DNA from: Bacteroidales bacterium
GTDB lineage: Bacteria; Bacteroidota; Bacteroidia; Bacteroidales; GCA-2748055
DNA: 64,000 nucleotides
Reading direction: 5' to 3'
Assembly (NCBI GenBank): GCA_016936975.1
Contig: JAFGWU010000039.1
Coordinates: forward strand, 1-64,000
Below the pieces are notes generated by a model. The model was not told where the DNA came from. It did not search any database and worked only from the letters and a program-made list of their open reading frames with translations. Both the position numbers and the translations under genes were made by a program. Below are positions 1 to 8,755 of this stretch, one piece after another (the first letter of the stretch is position 1; every line of letters begins with the position of its first letter).

Positions 1-776
1 GCGTTGAATCCGCCGGTGGAAACAAAATTGCTGATCTGAACCGTAATCAGATTTTTCCCTTCCTTCAGTGCGGATGCGGGAATCCGGTAGGTCCGGTCGC
101 GGTTCGGCGCATAGGTTTCAGCTATCTTAAGTCCGTTTACGCAGGTGATGTCATGGTCCTTGATATTGCCAAGGGACAGGGTCAGGTCCTTTCCGGCCCA
201 TTCTGGGGGGAGATCGACCGTTTTCCTGAACAGCACACACCCGTTCAGATCAGGGAGACCTTTGTTTTCCCACACACTTTTCCCGTCGATGGTCATCACC
301 GGCCAGGCGGAGTCGTCGGTCTTCGGATCGATCCCTTCAAGAACCATTGGATTGGAGACCAGGCTCTTTAACCAGAGATCCTTTTTGATATCGAAGCTGT
401 CCTCGTATGCACGCAATCCCATGAAGCGTTCTTCGGCGAGCGATTCTGCCTCTCTTTGCTTCCCCTGGAAGAGGAGGGACCGGATTTCCGGGAGCACTTT
501 CCAGGCATTGTCCCGGTGGTAGTCCATGGGCCCGCAATTCCACAGCGTTTCTTCGTTAAACTGGATATGCTCAACAGCCGGCTGTCCGTAAATCATGGCC
601 CCGAGCGTTCCGTTGCCGATCGGCAGGGCTTCTTCCCAGATACCAGCCGGTTCATCGTACCATAATCCGTTAATTGTCTGATCCTGCTTACGGGAGCATC
701 CCGCGGCAATCAGAACGGCGGCAGTGAGCAGAACGGAACGATGAATAAAGCGTTCAGAAAAGGAGTTTCGTTTCAT
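1..776 (-). CDS. GH95-family glycosidase (alpha-L-fucosidase/alpha-L-galactosidase type), N-terminal part
   Basis: Partial: the reading frame runs off the left edge; 258 codons are present. It starts with ATG at 776 and a lipoprotein signal ending in LIAAGC (Cys27). Residues about 38-75 read LWYDEPAGIWEEALPIGNG and then FNEETLW, the N-terminal signature of GH95, which removes alpha-L-fucose or alpha-L-galactose from plant glycans. From about residue 145 the usual GH95 N-domain is interrupted by a galactose-binding-like jelly roll (DDSAWPVM, LPDLNGCVLFRKTVDLP, VNGLKIAETY), similar to the domain found in sialate O-acetylesterases. Last of three minus-strand genes, 10 bp after the GH105 gene, so probably co-transcribed with GH105 and GH106. 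The catalytic barrel is outside the window, so activity cannot be judged here. Confidence 0.85.
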   Translation of the reverse strand, partial: MKRNSFSERFIHRSVLLTAAVLIAAGCSRKQDQTINGLWYDEPAGIWEEALPIGNGTLGAMIYGQPAVEHIQFNEETLWNCGPMDYHRDNAWKVLPEIRSLLFQGKQREAESLAEERFMGLRAYEDSFDIKKDLWLKSLVSNPMVLEGIDPKTDDSAWPVMTIDGKSVWENKGLPDLNGCVLFRKTVDLPPEWAGKDLTLSLGNIKDHDITCVNGLKIAETYAPNRDRTYRIPASALKEGKNLITVQISNFVSTGGFN

Positions 777-786
777 GACAGAGCGT

Positions 787-1941
787 TTACTTATCCAGTT
801 CAATGGCTGCAAGGATAAAGGGTCCGACCCCCTTGCAATCGTTTTTCACAATCCGTTCGGTGGTATAATACTCATAACTTCCGTCGCGGTAGGGATTTCC
901 TCCCAGTCCGCATCCGCCGCAGATATTGACCATGCTGGGCATGCCGTCTTCATCCGTCTGTATGAAATTATCGACCATGTCGCTGAAGGCATCCTCTGCG
1001 ATGTCATAATAAGATTGGTCGAGAACTCCTTTTTTGGCTCCTTTCGCATAGGTATAAATAAACATGGCGGTTCCGGAGCCTTCCAGGTAGTTCCCTTCGC
1101 GGCCGCCCTGGTCGAGGACCTGGTACCAGGAGCCCGATTCGGGGTCGCGGACCTTCAGGACGGCTTCCGAAATATTCTGAAGGATTTGGATCATCTCTCC
1201 GCGTTGGGGATGATCTTCGGGGAAGTAATCCAGTATGTCAACCAGTGCCATCATGTACCATCCTGTGGCCCTGCTCCAGAAGTGCGGCGACTGTCCGGTC
1301 CCGGGATTGCTCCAGCGCTGTTCACGGCTTTCGTCCCATGCATGGTAAAGCAGTCCGGTTTCCGGATCAAGCGTTTTCTCATAAATCAGGGTGACCTGGT
1401 GGGCAACGGTGTCGAACCATTGCGGCTGGTCAAACTCCGCTGCGTACTGTGTCAGGAAAGGCGATCCCATATAGATGCCGTCGAGCCACATCTGCCAGGG
1501 ATATATTTTCTTGTGCCAGAATCCGCGGGAATGTGTTTTCGGGTGGTTTTCCATCTGGGTTACGAGGGTATCAATGGCCCGCAGGTATTTTTCATCACCC
1601 GTTCTTTTATACAGGGTCAGCAGATTCCTGCCCGGATTGATCATGTCGATATTGTAGCTGTTCATGCGGTAAGTCTCAATGGATCCGTCCGCTCCGACGA
1701 AATGGTCCATATAGGCTTTCATGTAGTCGGAGTATTTCGAATCGACCGGGCCCAGGCGGTCGATCGCCATACCGAGCAGGGCCAGGTCGTAGGTCCATCT
1801 CATGCGGGTTCTTACGTTGTAAAGGCCCAGGGAGTCGTAGCGCGACATTACGGCATCCGCCATCCGGACACTCATTTTTTCCTCTGCCGGGGAGCAGGAT
1901 ATCAGAATAGCGGCAGGTAATAAAAACAATAACTTTTTCAT
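787..1941 (-). CDS. GH105 unsaturated rhamnogalacturonyl/glucuronyl hydrolase lipoprotein
   Basis: 384 residues, the normal length for GH105 (YteR/YesR type). These enzymes remove the 4,5-unsaturated uronate left at the non-reducing end by pectate or rhamnogalacturonan lyases, giving a 5-keto-4-deoxyuronate. A short signal peptide ends at Cys16 (ILISCS), so it is a lipoprotein, probably periplasmic. The family motif GFWHKKIYPWQMWLDG spans residues 140-155 and holds the catalytic Asp154, equivalent to Asp143 of YteR. The HFWSRATGWYMMALVD stretch near residue 226 is also typical of the (alpha/alpha)6 barrel. ATG start at 1941. It lies between GH106 (37 bp upstream) and GH95 (10 bp downstream) in one operon. 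The PL1 lyases at 18922 and 28668 could supply its substrate. Family assignment is firm; exact substrate is not visible. Confidence 0.93.
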   Translation of the reverse strand: MKKLLFLLPAAILISCSPAEEKMSVRMADAVMSRYDSLGLYNVRTRMRWTYDLALLGMAIDRLGPVDSKYSDYMKAYMDHFVGADGSIETYRMNSYNIDMINPGRNLLTLYKRTGDEKYLRAIDTLVTQMENHPKTHSRGFWHKKIYPWQMWLDGIYMGSPFLTQYAAEFDQPQWFDTVAHQVTLIYEKTLDPETGLLYHAWDESREQRWSNPGTGQSPHFWSRATGWYMMALVDILDYFPEDHPQRGEMIQILQNISEAVLKVRDPESGSWYQVLDQGGREGNYLEGSGTAMFIYTYAKGAKKGVLDQSYYDIAEDAFSDMVDNFIQTDEDGMPSMVNICGGCGLGGNPYRDGSYEYYTTERIVKNDCKGVGPFILAAIELDK

Positions 1942-1978
1942 AACCGGTTATTTTTTGAATTGGTGAATATATCTGTTT

Positions 1979-4900
1979 TTACTGTTGTCCGGGCATTTTA
2001 TGTGTCGTAACGATCCGAACCGTATTGATAAACCCGAACGGCACATGATAATAGACATCCGTCCACAATTTCAGGTCGGGGTTATCGAGCCGGAGATCGT
2101 ACCAGTCCCTGTTGCCCGATGGGTCCGGGAATCCTCCCGCACCGGTAAAACTGTTGGGTCCGACCCGGTAGAGGTCGGCCCCGGGGTGATGGTGCGGACC
2201 CAGGAGATTTCTCAACGAGTTGGTAATGGTCAACTCCAGCTGGTTCTCTCCCAACCGGATGAATGGCGTGATGTTGACCAGGTATGGTGCCCAGGTCAGA
2301 GTATCGACGGGTTGTCCGTTCAGCGTCACGGTACAGACCGTTGCTTCCATCCCGGAGATATCCAGGAAATAGGATTCTGATTCGTTGAGGGAGGCCATGT
2401 CAAAGCTCCGGGACAATCTGAATGAACCGGCAAAAAACGGGTATCCCTCAGAGGTCAGGTCCCCTTTGACCACCGGGCTTTCACGGGCAATGGTAAAATC
2501 CCGGTAAGCATGCACCGGCCGTTCGGGAAGATAACCTGCATGGTTTCTGTGGGTCTCCCGGGTCATGGAATGGCCGGTTCCCTTCACGGCAAAATCACCG
2601 ATGAGGTAGATGCTTTCTATCTCGGTTCCGTAACGTTCTGCCTGGTCGCGACTGTCGGGCAGGGGAGCGCGGAAATTCAGTTCCAGGGTGATATGGTTGT
2701 CACCCGTTGCAAGGAGGCCCGCAATATCGTCGGCACGGAAGGCAGGATCGATGTAATGTTCATTCCAGTCACCGGTAACGTTTTGGTTATTTACCCGGAT
2801 TTCCTCATACATGTCGGGCTGTTCAACCACAACCCGGCAGGAGAAAGGCAGGTCGTCGATATGGAAGGGGTATCTCAGGGTCAGAGATCCATTATACTGT
2901 TTGTCTGCAAGCCGGTTAAAGATCCCTATCACCGGTTCGGAACCGGAAAACGATTCTCCTCCGTCCAGTGAATATTCCGCAAAATCGAGCGTAAGCGCAT
3001 TCTGATTGAGTCTTTCTGCCTGCCATTCGTTTTCAAGGAGGAGATATGGTTCGGTATGTGCGGGCAGGAAGCCGGGTTCTGATTCTCTGGCATTTCCGGA
3101 GAGTTGTCCTGCTGTAAGCCAGATCAGCGATGAGGAGGGCAGTGTGATTTCAAGTCCCGTTTCAGCATTCCCGCGGGGTTTAACCACCTGTTCCCCGGAG
3201 GGATCCCAGAGCAAAACTTCCGTGTCTGTAAGGTATTCGGAACTTATCCTGAATTGTATGGTTTCCGTTCGGGAGATATTTGCAAGGATGATCAGAGAGC
3301 CTTCAGGGGAGGTTCTGACCTGCGACCAGACCTGTTCGCTGTCCGGGCCCGTAATGGTAACCTGCGGTTTGATAAAACCGGCCAATTGATTACCAACAGG
3401 CAGCGAATCCAGTTCCACTGCAAGCTGACGCAGTTCGGCCAGGGAAGTATTCCCGGCGGTGCCGTTCACAAATACCGGGAATCTTCCGTAATTGAACAAC
3501 TGTCCGCCATTCCGTGCGAAGGCCAGCAACTGGTTGAGGGTGGATTCCCTGATTTCAATCATATCGGGAAGAATTACCGCCTCATAGTTCATGGCTCCTA
3601 TTTCCAGCCTGTTGTTTATCACCTTTGCCCGGTCCTGCATGATCTGTTCGTCCCCCAGGTCGTAATCGTAGTGTGCGGCCTGCAGGGATTCCAGCAGGCG
3701 GATCAGTTCCGAAGAGAACTCCCCGTCGGCGCGGCCCTTGATGTATTCACTTTCGAGCGGATTCACCACCAGGATCTGCGGATGGTATTTCCCGATCGTG
3801 GAGGCATAGGATATCCGTGCCAGGTAATCTTCGAGGTGGTGGTTAAATTTCCAGTAGGGCTGGTGGTATGAGAGTGTGGGAGGATAGTCACGTTTGCGGG
3901 CTCCTTTCAGGCTGTAGGCCGAGAGGTGCTGTACGAAGTGATTCACTCCCAGCGCCACGTGCCATCCTGCCAGCCATCGGCGATCCTCAAATCCCAGGTC
4001 CTGTCCGCATATCCCAAAGATTTCCGAGGTACGTACCGGCCTGTCGTACTGATTGGCCACACTGCTGAGGCTTTTGGCCGTAATAATCCGTCCGTTTATG
4101 GTCAGACCCAGGTGGTCCATCCCGGGCTGCTGCATGTTTCTGTAGTGGAGCATGGCGTTCCCGATCCGGTCGCGCACTTTCCCGAGGGCATCCTCCCCCA
4201 GGTAGTGTCCCGTAAATATTGAACCGGTCTGCGCACAGAAGTCGGCAATCTGTTTCGTAAAGCTCTCTTCGAACTGCAGTGCCACCGTGGTGTAGTAGTC
4301 GTGCCGAACCTTGCGCCAGCCATTCTTTTCCTCAAACAGCAGGGGAAGACTGTCGGTCAGATCGTAGTCATGCAGTTCTTTAAATTTTTCGGCCACGGAG
4401 GGGGACCATGAAAGTGTGCCCAGGCTGGGTGTGCGGCGGTCGAAATAGCGTGCGTGGATATGGGGTTCATCGGTGAAGATTCCTGCCGGCCGCTCCGGGG
4501 AATAGTTCTTATACCTGGTCAGGTAAGGCTTGTAGGATACCTCGATGAATTCCCTGACCGCTTCGGGGTTGAAGAGGTCCGTATAGCAGGTGCCGTTAAA
4601 TATAGGGACTCCCAGTGCGGCCGTATAGCAGATATAGGAATATTTATCGTCCTGCAGAAGGATTTGCGAACCCTCGGGCGGGGGAGTGTTCTTATCCAGC
4701 CTGGCAAGACATTTTGCCCTGAACATTTCGTTCTTCAGCGGAATGATTCCCCCGGCATATCCGCTTGGCCATTTATCCTCATCGTAGAACCAGGCATGCA
4801 ATCCCGTTTCTTCGGCTGTTTTCACGCCGGCATCCATCGCTTTCCACCAGTCGCTTCCCAGGTACTCCGTCAACAGACCCGAGCGGCTGTGAAGATAAAA

Positions 4901-5158
4901 TCCACCCAGTCCGCCCTCATCGAAAGCACGGACCTGTTTTTTTATCTCCGCAGTGTCGAGCCGGTCGTTCAGGGAGTAGAACGCAAAGGAGCGGTATGCT
5001 TCCGGAGGATCCAGGAATTTTTCAAACTGTATGACATCGGCATACCCTGCAAGAGAGGGAGCCGGTTCGGGTCCTGAACAGGCGGCGAACATCATCAGAA
5101 CCAGAACAACGGAAAGAGATGGCCAGAGAGGGGGGTGTTTCAGAAACATAGCGTGCAT
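1979..5158 (-). CDS. GH106-family alpha-L-rhamnosidase lipoprotein
   Basis: About 1059 residues from the ATG at 5158. The frame extends to a TTG at 5209, but the lipoprotein signal (Leu/Val-rich, ending FAACSG) follows the ATGs at 5158 and 5149, so one of these is preferred. GH106 features: FEKFLDPPEAYRSFAFYSLND near the N terminus, GGLGGFYLHSRSGLLTEYLG, AWFYDEDKWPSG, GIFTDEPHIHARYF and VRTSEIFGICG, all from the TIM-barrel core. C-terminal beta-rich domains follow, including a GH2-like sugar-binding module (RLSRSFDMAS, YFLDISGM). GH106 enzymes remove alpha-L-rhamnose from rhamnogalacturonan; BT0986 of Bacteroides thetaiotaomicron does so on RG-II. First gene of the minus operon, divergent from the LacI gene, with a LacI-type operator at 5322-5335 in the shared intergenic region. 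Confidence 0.92.
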   Translation of the reverse strand: MHAMFLKHPPLWPSLSVVLVLMMFAACSGPEPAPSLAGYADVIQFEKFLDPPEAYRSFAFYSLNDRLDTAEIKKQVRAFDEGGLGGFYLHSRSGLLTEYLGSDWWKAMDAGVKTAEETGLHAWFYDEDKWPSGYAGGIIPLKNEMFRAKCLARLDKNTPPPEGSQILLQDDKYSYICYTAALGVPIFNGTCYTDLFNPEAVREFIEVSYKPYLTRYKNYSPERPAGIFTDEPHIHARYFDRRTPSLGTLSWSPSVAEKFKELHDYDLTDSLPLLFEEKNGWRKVRHDYYTTVALQFEESFTKQIADFCAQTGSIFTGHYLGEDALGKVRDRIGNAMLHYRNMQQPGMDHLGLTINGRIITAKSLSSVANQYDRPVRTSEIFGICGQDLGFEDRRWLAGWHVALGVNHFVQHLSAYSLKGARKRDYPPTLSYHQPYWKFNHHLEDYLARISYASTIGKYHPQILVVNPLESEYIKGRADGEFSSELIRLLESLQAAHYDYDLGDEQIMQDRAKVINNRLEIGAMNYEAVILPDMIEIRESTLNQLLAFARNGGQLFNYGRFPVFVNGTAGNTSLAELRQLAVELDSLPVGNQLAGFIKPQVTITGPDSEQVWSQVRTSPEGSLIILANISRTETIQFRISSEYLTDTEVLLWDPSGEQVVKPRGNAETGLEITLPSSSLIWLTAGQLSGNARESEPGFLPAHTEPYLLLENEWQAERLNQNALTLDFAEYSLDGGESFSGSEPVIGIFNRLADKQYNGSLTLRYPFHIDDLPFSCRVVVEQPDMYEEIRVNNQNVTGDWNEHYIDPAFRADDIAGLLATGDNHITLELNFRAPLPDSRDQAERYGTEIESIYLIGDFAVKGTGHSMTRETHRNHAGYLPERPVHAYRDFTIARESPVVKGDLTSEGYPFFAGSFRLSRSFDMASLNESESYFLDISGMEATVCTVTLNGQPVDTLTWAPYLVNITPFIRLGENQLELTITNSLRNLLGPHHHPGADLYRVGPNSFTGAGGFPDPSGNRDWYDLRLDNPDLKLWTDVYYHVPFGFINTVRIVTTHKMPGQQ

Positions 5159-5321
5159 CGTGTTATTTTTCTGTAAATAATTCTTTCGGACATTTCCCGG
5201 GTGGTTCAATATCCTTTAAAACCCGGATTTGTTCAACAGGGAAAAATCATTTTCATTCAAAAGATCAAAATTAATGCTTCCAGGTATTTGACAATAATAC
5301 GAAAAAAAATTATTTTTATAA

Positions 5322-5335
5322 TGAAAACGTTATCA
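5322..5335. promoter_or_regulatory. LacI-type operator (TGAAAACGTTATCA)
   Basis: Near-perfect 14-bp palindrome with the central CG step typical of LacI/PurR-family operators. It sits in the 322 bp between the GH106 start (5158) and the LacI start (5481), so it could serve either direction, including autoregulation. It matches the sites at 6533, 6600, 45354 and 52487 in the AACGNTA core. Seen directly; the protein that binds is inferred. Confidence 0.7.
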
Positions 5336-5480
5336 TGAAATCCAGGTTACATTTCACGAAAAGCTTTGATAATTAAATTTCTGTATGGTGAAAACAACAC
5401 GGTTCTGTTTACATTTTGCATTCAGGTCACAAACCCGGAATGCGATAACGCACACTTTATAATAAGAAAAGACGCATCTT

Positions 5481-6476
5481 ATGGCAAGCATGAATGACAT
5501 CGCCCGCCGAGCGGGTGTTTCCATAGCCACTGTTTCAAGGGTATTGAACAACAGCGGAAGTGTGAACGAGGCGACTCGGGCCCGGATATTGAAAGCCATC
5601 AAGGATCTGAAGTATCAGCCCAGCAGGGTCGCCAAGCGGCTCAGGTCCAAGAGTGTTTCCAGCAATTTGCTGGGCGTTCTCATTCCCGACATCCAGAATC
5701 CATTCTACGTGGATGTTTTAAGGGGGATAGAGGATATAGCCTACACGAATAACTATGCCATCATCATGTGCAATTACAGTCAGGATGAAAAGAAGGAGAA
5801 GCTTTACCTGGAGATTCTCCAGTCGGAAGCTATTGACGGGTTGATTGCCGCTCCGGCCAATGAGCAGGACGTCCAGCTGAAGAAGATGGTCAGGGAGGGT
5901 CTTCCTGTAGTTTGCGTGGACCGGGGGCTTCAGGACGAGGATGTCGATATCGTGGTGGTGGACAACAGGGAAGGCGCTTTTAAAGCCGTGGAACATCTCA
6001 TTAAATTAGGACGAAGGCGTATTGCGTACATATCCGGTTTGCAGACGATTCCCTCAAGCCGTTACAGGGAGAAAGGGTATCTCGATGCCCTTTCATCCTA
6101 CCAGATTCCTGTTGTTCCGGAGCTGATCAAACACGGTGATTCAAAGTATGAAGGAGGGCTCGTACTGTGTGAGGAGTTACTGAACCTGCCTGAACCTCCG
6201 GATGCTGTTTTCACGGGTAATAATCTGATCACGCTCGGCGCACTGGAGTCCATTCATAAACATCAATTGCGCATACCGGATGACATAGCCATTGTCGGGT
6301 TCGATGATATGATCTGGTCGAGTTCGCTGAACCCATCGCTGACCGCGGTCAGGCAGCCTGCCTATGATATCGGCCAGCGGGCGTGTGAGCTGCTCTTACA
6401 GCGCATCAGTGAACCCGGCAGAGCCTGTATTAAAATGATCCTTAAAACCGAACTTATTGTAAGAAGGTCGACCTGA
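5481..6476 (+). CDS. LacI-family transcriptional regulator
   Basis: 331 residues, standard LacI/GalR length. The N-terminal helix-turn-helix is clear (MNDIARRAGVSIATVSRVLN, residues 4-23), followed by the hinge helix region (KYQPSRVAKRLRSKS). The periplasmic-binding-protein-like effector domain follows (LGVLIPDIQNPFYVDVLRGI; DGLIAAPA; VVCVDRG; VVVDNREGAFKAVEHLI; YISG; AVFTGNNLITLGAL; IAIVGFDDM). It probably senses a sugar or sugar acid and controls the adjacent operons. LacI-type operators lie upstream of its own divergent neighbour (5322), twice upstream of the acid-sugar operon (6533, 6600) and in two distant divergent promoters (45354, 52487). It is the only transcription factor in the window, which supports it as their regulator, although remote regulators cannot be excluded. 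The effector is unknown; a pathway intermediate of the downstream operon is plausible. Confidence 0.95.
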   Translation: MASMNDIARRAGVSIATVSRVLNNSGSVNEATRARILKAIKDLKYQPSRVAKRLRSKSVSSNLLGVLIPDIQNPFYVDVLRGIEDIAYTNNYAIIMCNYSQDEKKEKLYLEILQSEAIDGLIAAPANEQDVQLKKMVREGLPVVCVDRGLQDEDVDIVVVDNREGAFKAVEHLIKLGRRRIAYISGLQTIPSSRYREKGYLDALSSYQIPVVPELIKHGDSKYEGGLVLCEELLNLPEPPDAVFTGNNLITLGALESIHKHQLRIPDDIAIVGFDDMIWSSSLNPSLTAVRQPAYDIGQRACELLLQRISEPGRACIKMILKTELIVRRST

Positions 6477-6499
6477 TCTTTCAATTATTGGTGTGTGGA

Positions 6500-6530
6500 T
6501 TTGAAAGAAAAATAAATATTTATATTTTTG
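6500..6530 (+). promoter_or_regulatory. Bacteroidota promoter of the acid-sugar operon
   Basis: A -33 TTTG at 6500-6503 and a -7 TATTTTTG at 6523-6530 (consensus TAnnTTTG) are separated by 19 bp, the expected spacing. The transcription start should fall about 6536-6538, inside the LacI-type operator at 6533-6546, the geometry expected for repression. The leader before the first gene (6691) would be about 150 nt and contains a second operator. Confidence 0.7.
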
Positions 6531-6532
6531 CA

Positions 6533-6546
6533 TGTAAACGATAACA
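6533..6546. promoter_or_regulatory. LacI-type operator O1 (TGTAAACGATAACA)
   Basis: 14-bp imperfect palindrome beginning 2 bp after the -7 box of the promoter at 6500-6530, hence over the predicted start of transcription. Its core matches the operators at 6600, 45354 and 52487. A LacI-family gene ends 57 bp upstream. Repressor binding here would block the acid-sugar operon. Confidence 0.75.
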
Positions 6547-6599
6547 TACTACAAGTTATTATAGATATTTAAAATATATAGAATGAGTAACTTGTATGA

Positions 6600-6614
6600 T
6601 GTAAACGATAATCA
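6600..6614. promoter_or_regulatory. LacI-type operator O2 (TGTAAACGATAATCA)
   Basis: Second copy of the operator sequence 67 bp downstream of O1, in the untranslated leader of the operon starting at 6691. It differs from O1 by an inserted T near the right end. Paired sites at about six helical turns are compatible with cooperative binding or a small loop (inference). Confidence 0.65.
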
Positions 6615-6690
6615 TTTTAAATAATCCGGCTGCTAATCCTGACGCTTTTTAAAGTTGTTCAGAAGGGATGGAAGTGTAAAGTGATATTAT

Positions 6691-7836
6691 ATGGAGATTA
6701 TCACATTGAGAAATCCGGCCCGGATCGTATTCGGACCGAAGAGTTTTAATCTGTTCATAGATGATTGTGCCGTTGCCGGATTAAAAAGGATCCTCATCGT
6801 TACCATCCCGGAACTGCTTCCCTTACTTGAGTCCCGTTTAGAACCGCCAGGGTCCGCAGGATTGACTATCCGGTTTGACAGCAGTATCAGACAGGAGCCT
6901 TCCTATGATGATGTTTACCGTATCCTGGATGAAGCGGATTCGTTCGGTGCTGAAGGCATTGTGGGGATCGGGGGCGGAAGCGTTCTGGATACCGCTAAGA
7001 TTGTCGCGGCACTACTTGGGGGAACCCAGAAAATTCACGAAGTAGTCGGGAATAATCTGATCCACCAAAGAAGCTGTTACCTGGCCTGTCTCCCCACCAC
7101 ATCCGGAACGGGGAGTGAGGTCTCCCCGAATTCAATCCTCATTGATCCCGTGGATAGCGGAAAAAAGGGAATAATCAGCCCGCAGCTGGTCCCCGATTAT
7201 GCCTGTATTGACCCGGAGCTGACAGTGGGCGTTCCGCCTGCGGTCACGGCATCTACGGGGATGGATGCCCTTACGCACTGTATCGAGGCCTACACCAACC
7301 GGTTTGCGCATCCGGTGACTGATATCCATGCACTGGAAGGTTGCCGGCTTATTGCCGGGAGTTTGAAGAGAGCGGTTGAACGTGGCGGGGATATCGAAGC
7401 ACGCACCCATATGGCACTGGGAAGTCTATACGGAGGGATGTGTCTCGGTCCGGTCAATACAGCCGCCGTGCATGCTCTTGCCTATCCGCTGGGCAGTGTT
7501 TACAGGATTCCTCACGGATTATCCAATACCATCATGCTGCCCCATGTCATGCGTTATAATCTGCCGGGTTCACTGAAAAAATACGAGCAGATCGCCCTGG
7601 CAATGGGAGCGGAAAAACGGTCTGATCCTGCAGAAACAGCGCTGGAAGGGATAAAGATAATTGAACAGTTGATCCGGGATTGCAATTTGCCGGTACATCT
7701 TTCGGAATATGGTATAAGAGAGCAGGAGATTGATAGCCTGGTTGAAGAGGCACTGAAGATACAGAGGTTATTAAAGAATAATCCCAGGGAGATAACTGCC
7801 GGGGCGGCAAGGGAAATATATCTGGGGGCATTGTAA
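6691..7836 (+). CDS. Iron-containing alcohol dehydrogenase (Fe-ADH, group III)
   Basis: 381 residues, normal for the FucO/lactaldehyde reductase superfamily; no signal peptide, so cytoplasmic. The NAD(P)-binding GGGSVLDTAK lies at residues 94-103 and TTSGTGSEVSP at 136-146. The four metal ligands are present at the family spacing: Asp192 and His196 (GMDALTHCIEAY), His261 (VHALAYPLG) and His275 (IPHGLSN). These enzymes usually reduce short aldehydes to alcohols with NAD(P)H. First gene of a five-gene operon, followed 1 bp later by the DapA-family lyase gene. My proposed role is reduction of the four-carbon semialdehyde acid released by that lyase to D-threonate; the family also includes lactaldehyde reductase and glycerol dehydrogenase-like members, so the substrate needs testing. 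Confidence 0.93.
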   Translation: MEIITLRNPARIVFGPKSFNLFIDDCAVAGLKRILIVTIPELLPLLESRLEPPGSAGLTIRFDSSIRQEPSYDDVYRILDEADSFGAEGIVGIGGGSVLDTAKIVAALLGGTQKIHEVVGNNLIHQRSCYLACLPTTSGTGSEVSPNSILIDPVDSGKKGIISPQLVPDYACIDPELTVGVPPAVTASTGMDALTHCIEAYTNRFAHPVTDIHALEGCRLIAGSLKRAVERGGDIEARTHMALGSLYGGMCLGPVNTAAVHALAYPLGSVYRIPHGLSNTIMLPHVMRYNLPGSLKKYEQIALAMGAEKRSDPAETALEGIKIIEQLIRDCNLPVHLSEYGIREQEIDSLVEEALKIQRLLKNNPREITAGAAREIYLGAL

Positions 7837-7837
7837 G

Positions 7838-8755
7838 ATGAAACAAACAAAAAAATACGAAGGGGTAATTGTACCGATGATTACCCCGCTGACATCGGAT
7901 TATTTGATCGATGAGCATGCCGTTGAGAACCTGCTCGGGCGTTTTTTCGAGACGGGAATTACTCCTTTTATCCTTGGGACCACCGGAGAGGCGCCGTCGA
8001 TGTCGCCGGAGCTCAGGAGGGCCATGGTAAAAATGGTACTCCGGGTTGCCGGGGACAGGCACACGGTTTTTGCAGGGATCTCCGGAAATGCATTTTCACA
8101 TTCCGCAGAGGAAGCCAGCCTTTTCGCCGATTGGGGGATACGGGCTGTGGTGAGCCATCTTCCCTGGTATTATCCCATTGAGCCTGACCACATGTTGCGG
8201 TACTTTGAGAAACTGGCCGACCTGAGCCACTGTCCTTTGATTCTATACAATATGCCTGCAACCACCGGGCTTTCGATACCGGTTGAGATTGTCGAGACCC
8301 TCAGCCATCACCCTAATATTATTGGAATTAAGGACTCTGAGCGGGATATGGAACGTCTGGATCGATCCCTCTCCCTGTGGTCGGGAAGGGCTGATTTTTC
8401 TTTTTATGTCGGCTGGGCAGCCCAATCGGTTTATGGTTTGAGAAGGGGAGCGGCGGGCATTGTCCCCAGCACCGCGAATGTCACTCCCGGACTTTATAAG
8501 GAACTGGCTGATGCCGTCGGGCAGGGTCATTCAGAGGAGGCAGAAGCGTTGCAGAAGAGAACGGATTATTACTCATCCCTCTATCAAAAAGGGAGAAAAC
8601 TGAACCAATCGCTCCCTGCCCTGAAGCTGATGCTGTCGGGACTCGGCGTGTGTGAACCCCATGTGCTTCCGCCGCTTTACAGGGAGCCAGCTGAAAAAGA
8701 GAGAGCATACCTGGATGCGGTTCTTCCTGAACTGGAAAAACTTTACGGAAAATGA
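7838..8755 (+). CDS. DapA/N-acetylneuraminate-lyase family aldolase or dehydratase
   Basis: 305 residues, a cytoplasmic class I TIM barrel. The Schiff-base Lys165 lies in IIGIKDSERD and the catalytic Tyr137 in LILYNMPATTG. GTTGEAPS (residues 47-54) is the carboxylate-binding loop. Members cleave or dehydrate 2-keto-3-deoxy acids (N-acetylneuraminate lyase, KDG aldolase, 5-keto-4-deoxyglucarate dehydratase) or condense pyruvate (DapA). A lysine biosynthetic DapA is unlikely in a catabolic operon with a kinase, dehydrogenases and a symporter. Neighbours suggest a 2-keto-3-deoxy sugar-acid lyase giving pyruvate. The start is 1 bp after the Fe-ADH stop; its own stop overlaps the PdxA2 start (ATGA), so the genes are translationally coupled. 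A paralogue lies at 37854. Confidence 0.9.
   Translation: MKQTKKYEGVIVPMITPLTSDYLIDEHAVENLLGRFFETGITPFILGTTGEAPSMSPELRRAMVKMVLRVAGDRHTVFAGISGNAFSHSAEEASLFADWGIRAVVSHLPWYYPIEPDHMLRYFEKLADLSHCPLILYNMPATTGLSIPVEIVETLSHHPNIIGIKDSERDMERLDRSLSLWSGRADFSFYVGWAAQSVYGLRRGAAGIVPSTANVTPGLYKELADAVGQGHSEEAEALQKRTDYYSSLYQKGRKLNQSLPALKLMLSGLGVCEPHVLPPLYREPAEKERAYLDAVLPELEKLYGK

Noticed and set aside
775..1920. Long open frame of 381 codons on the plus strand
   Set aside because: It lies wholly antisense to the GH105 gene, whose motifs are unambiguous; the translation shows no domain.
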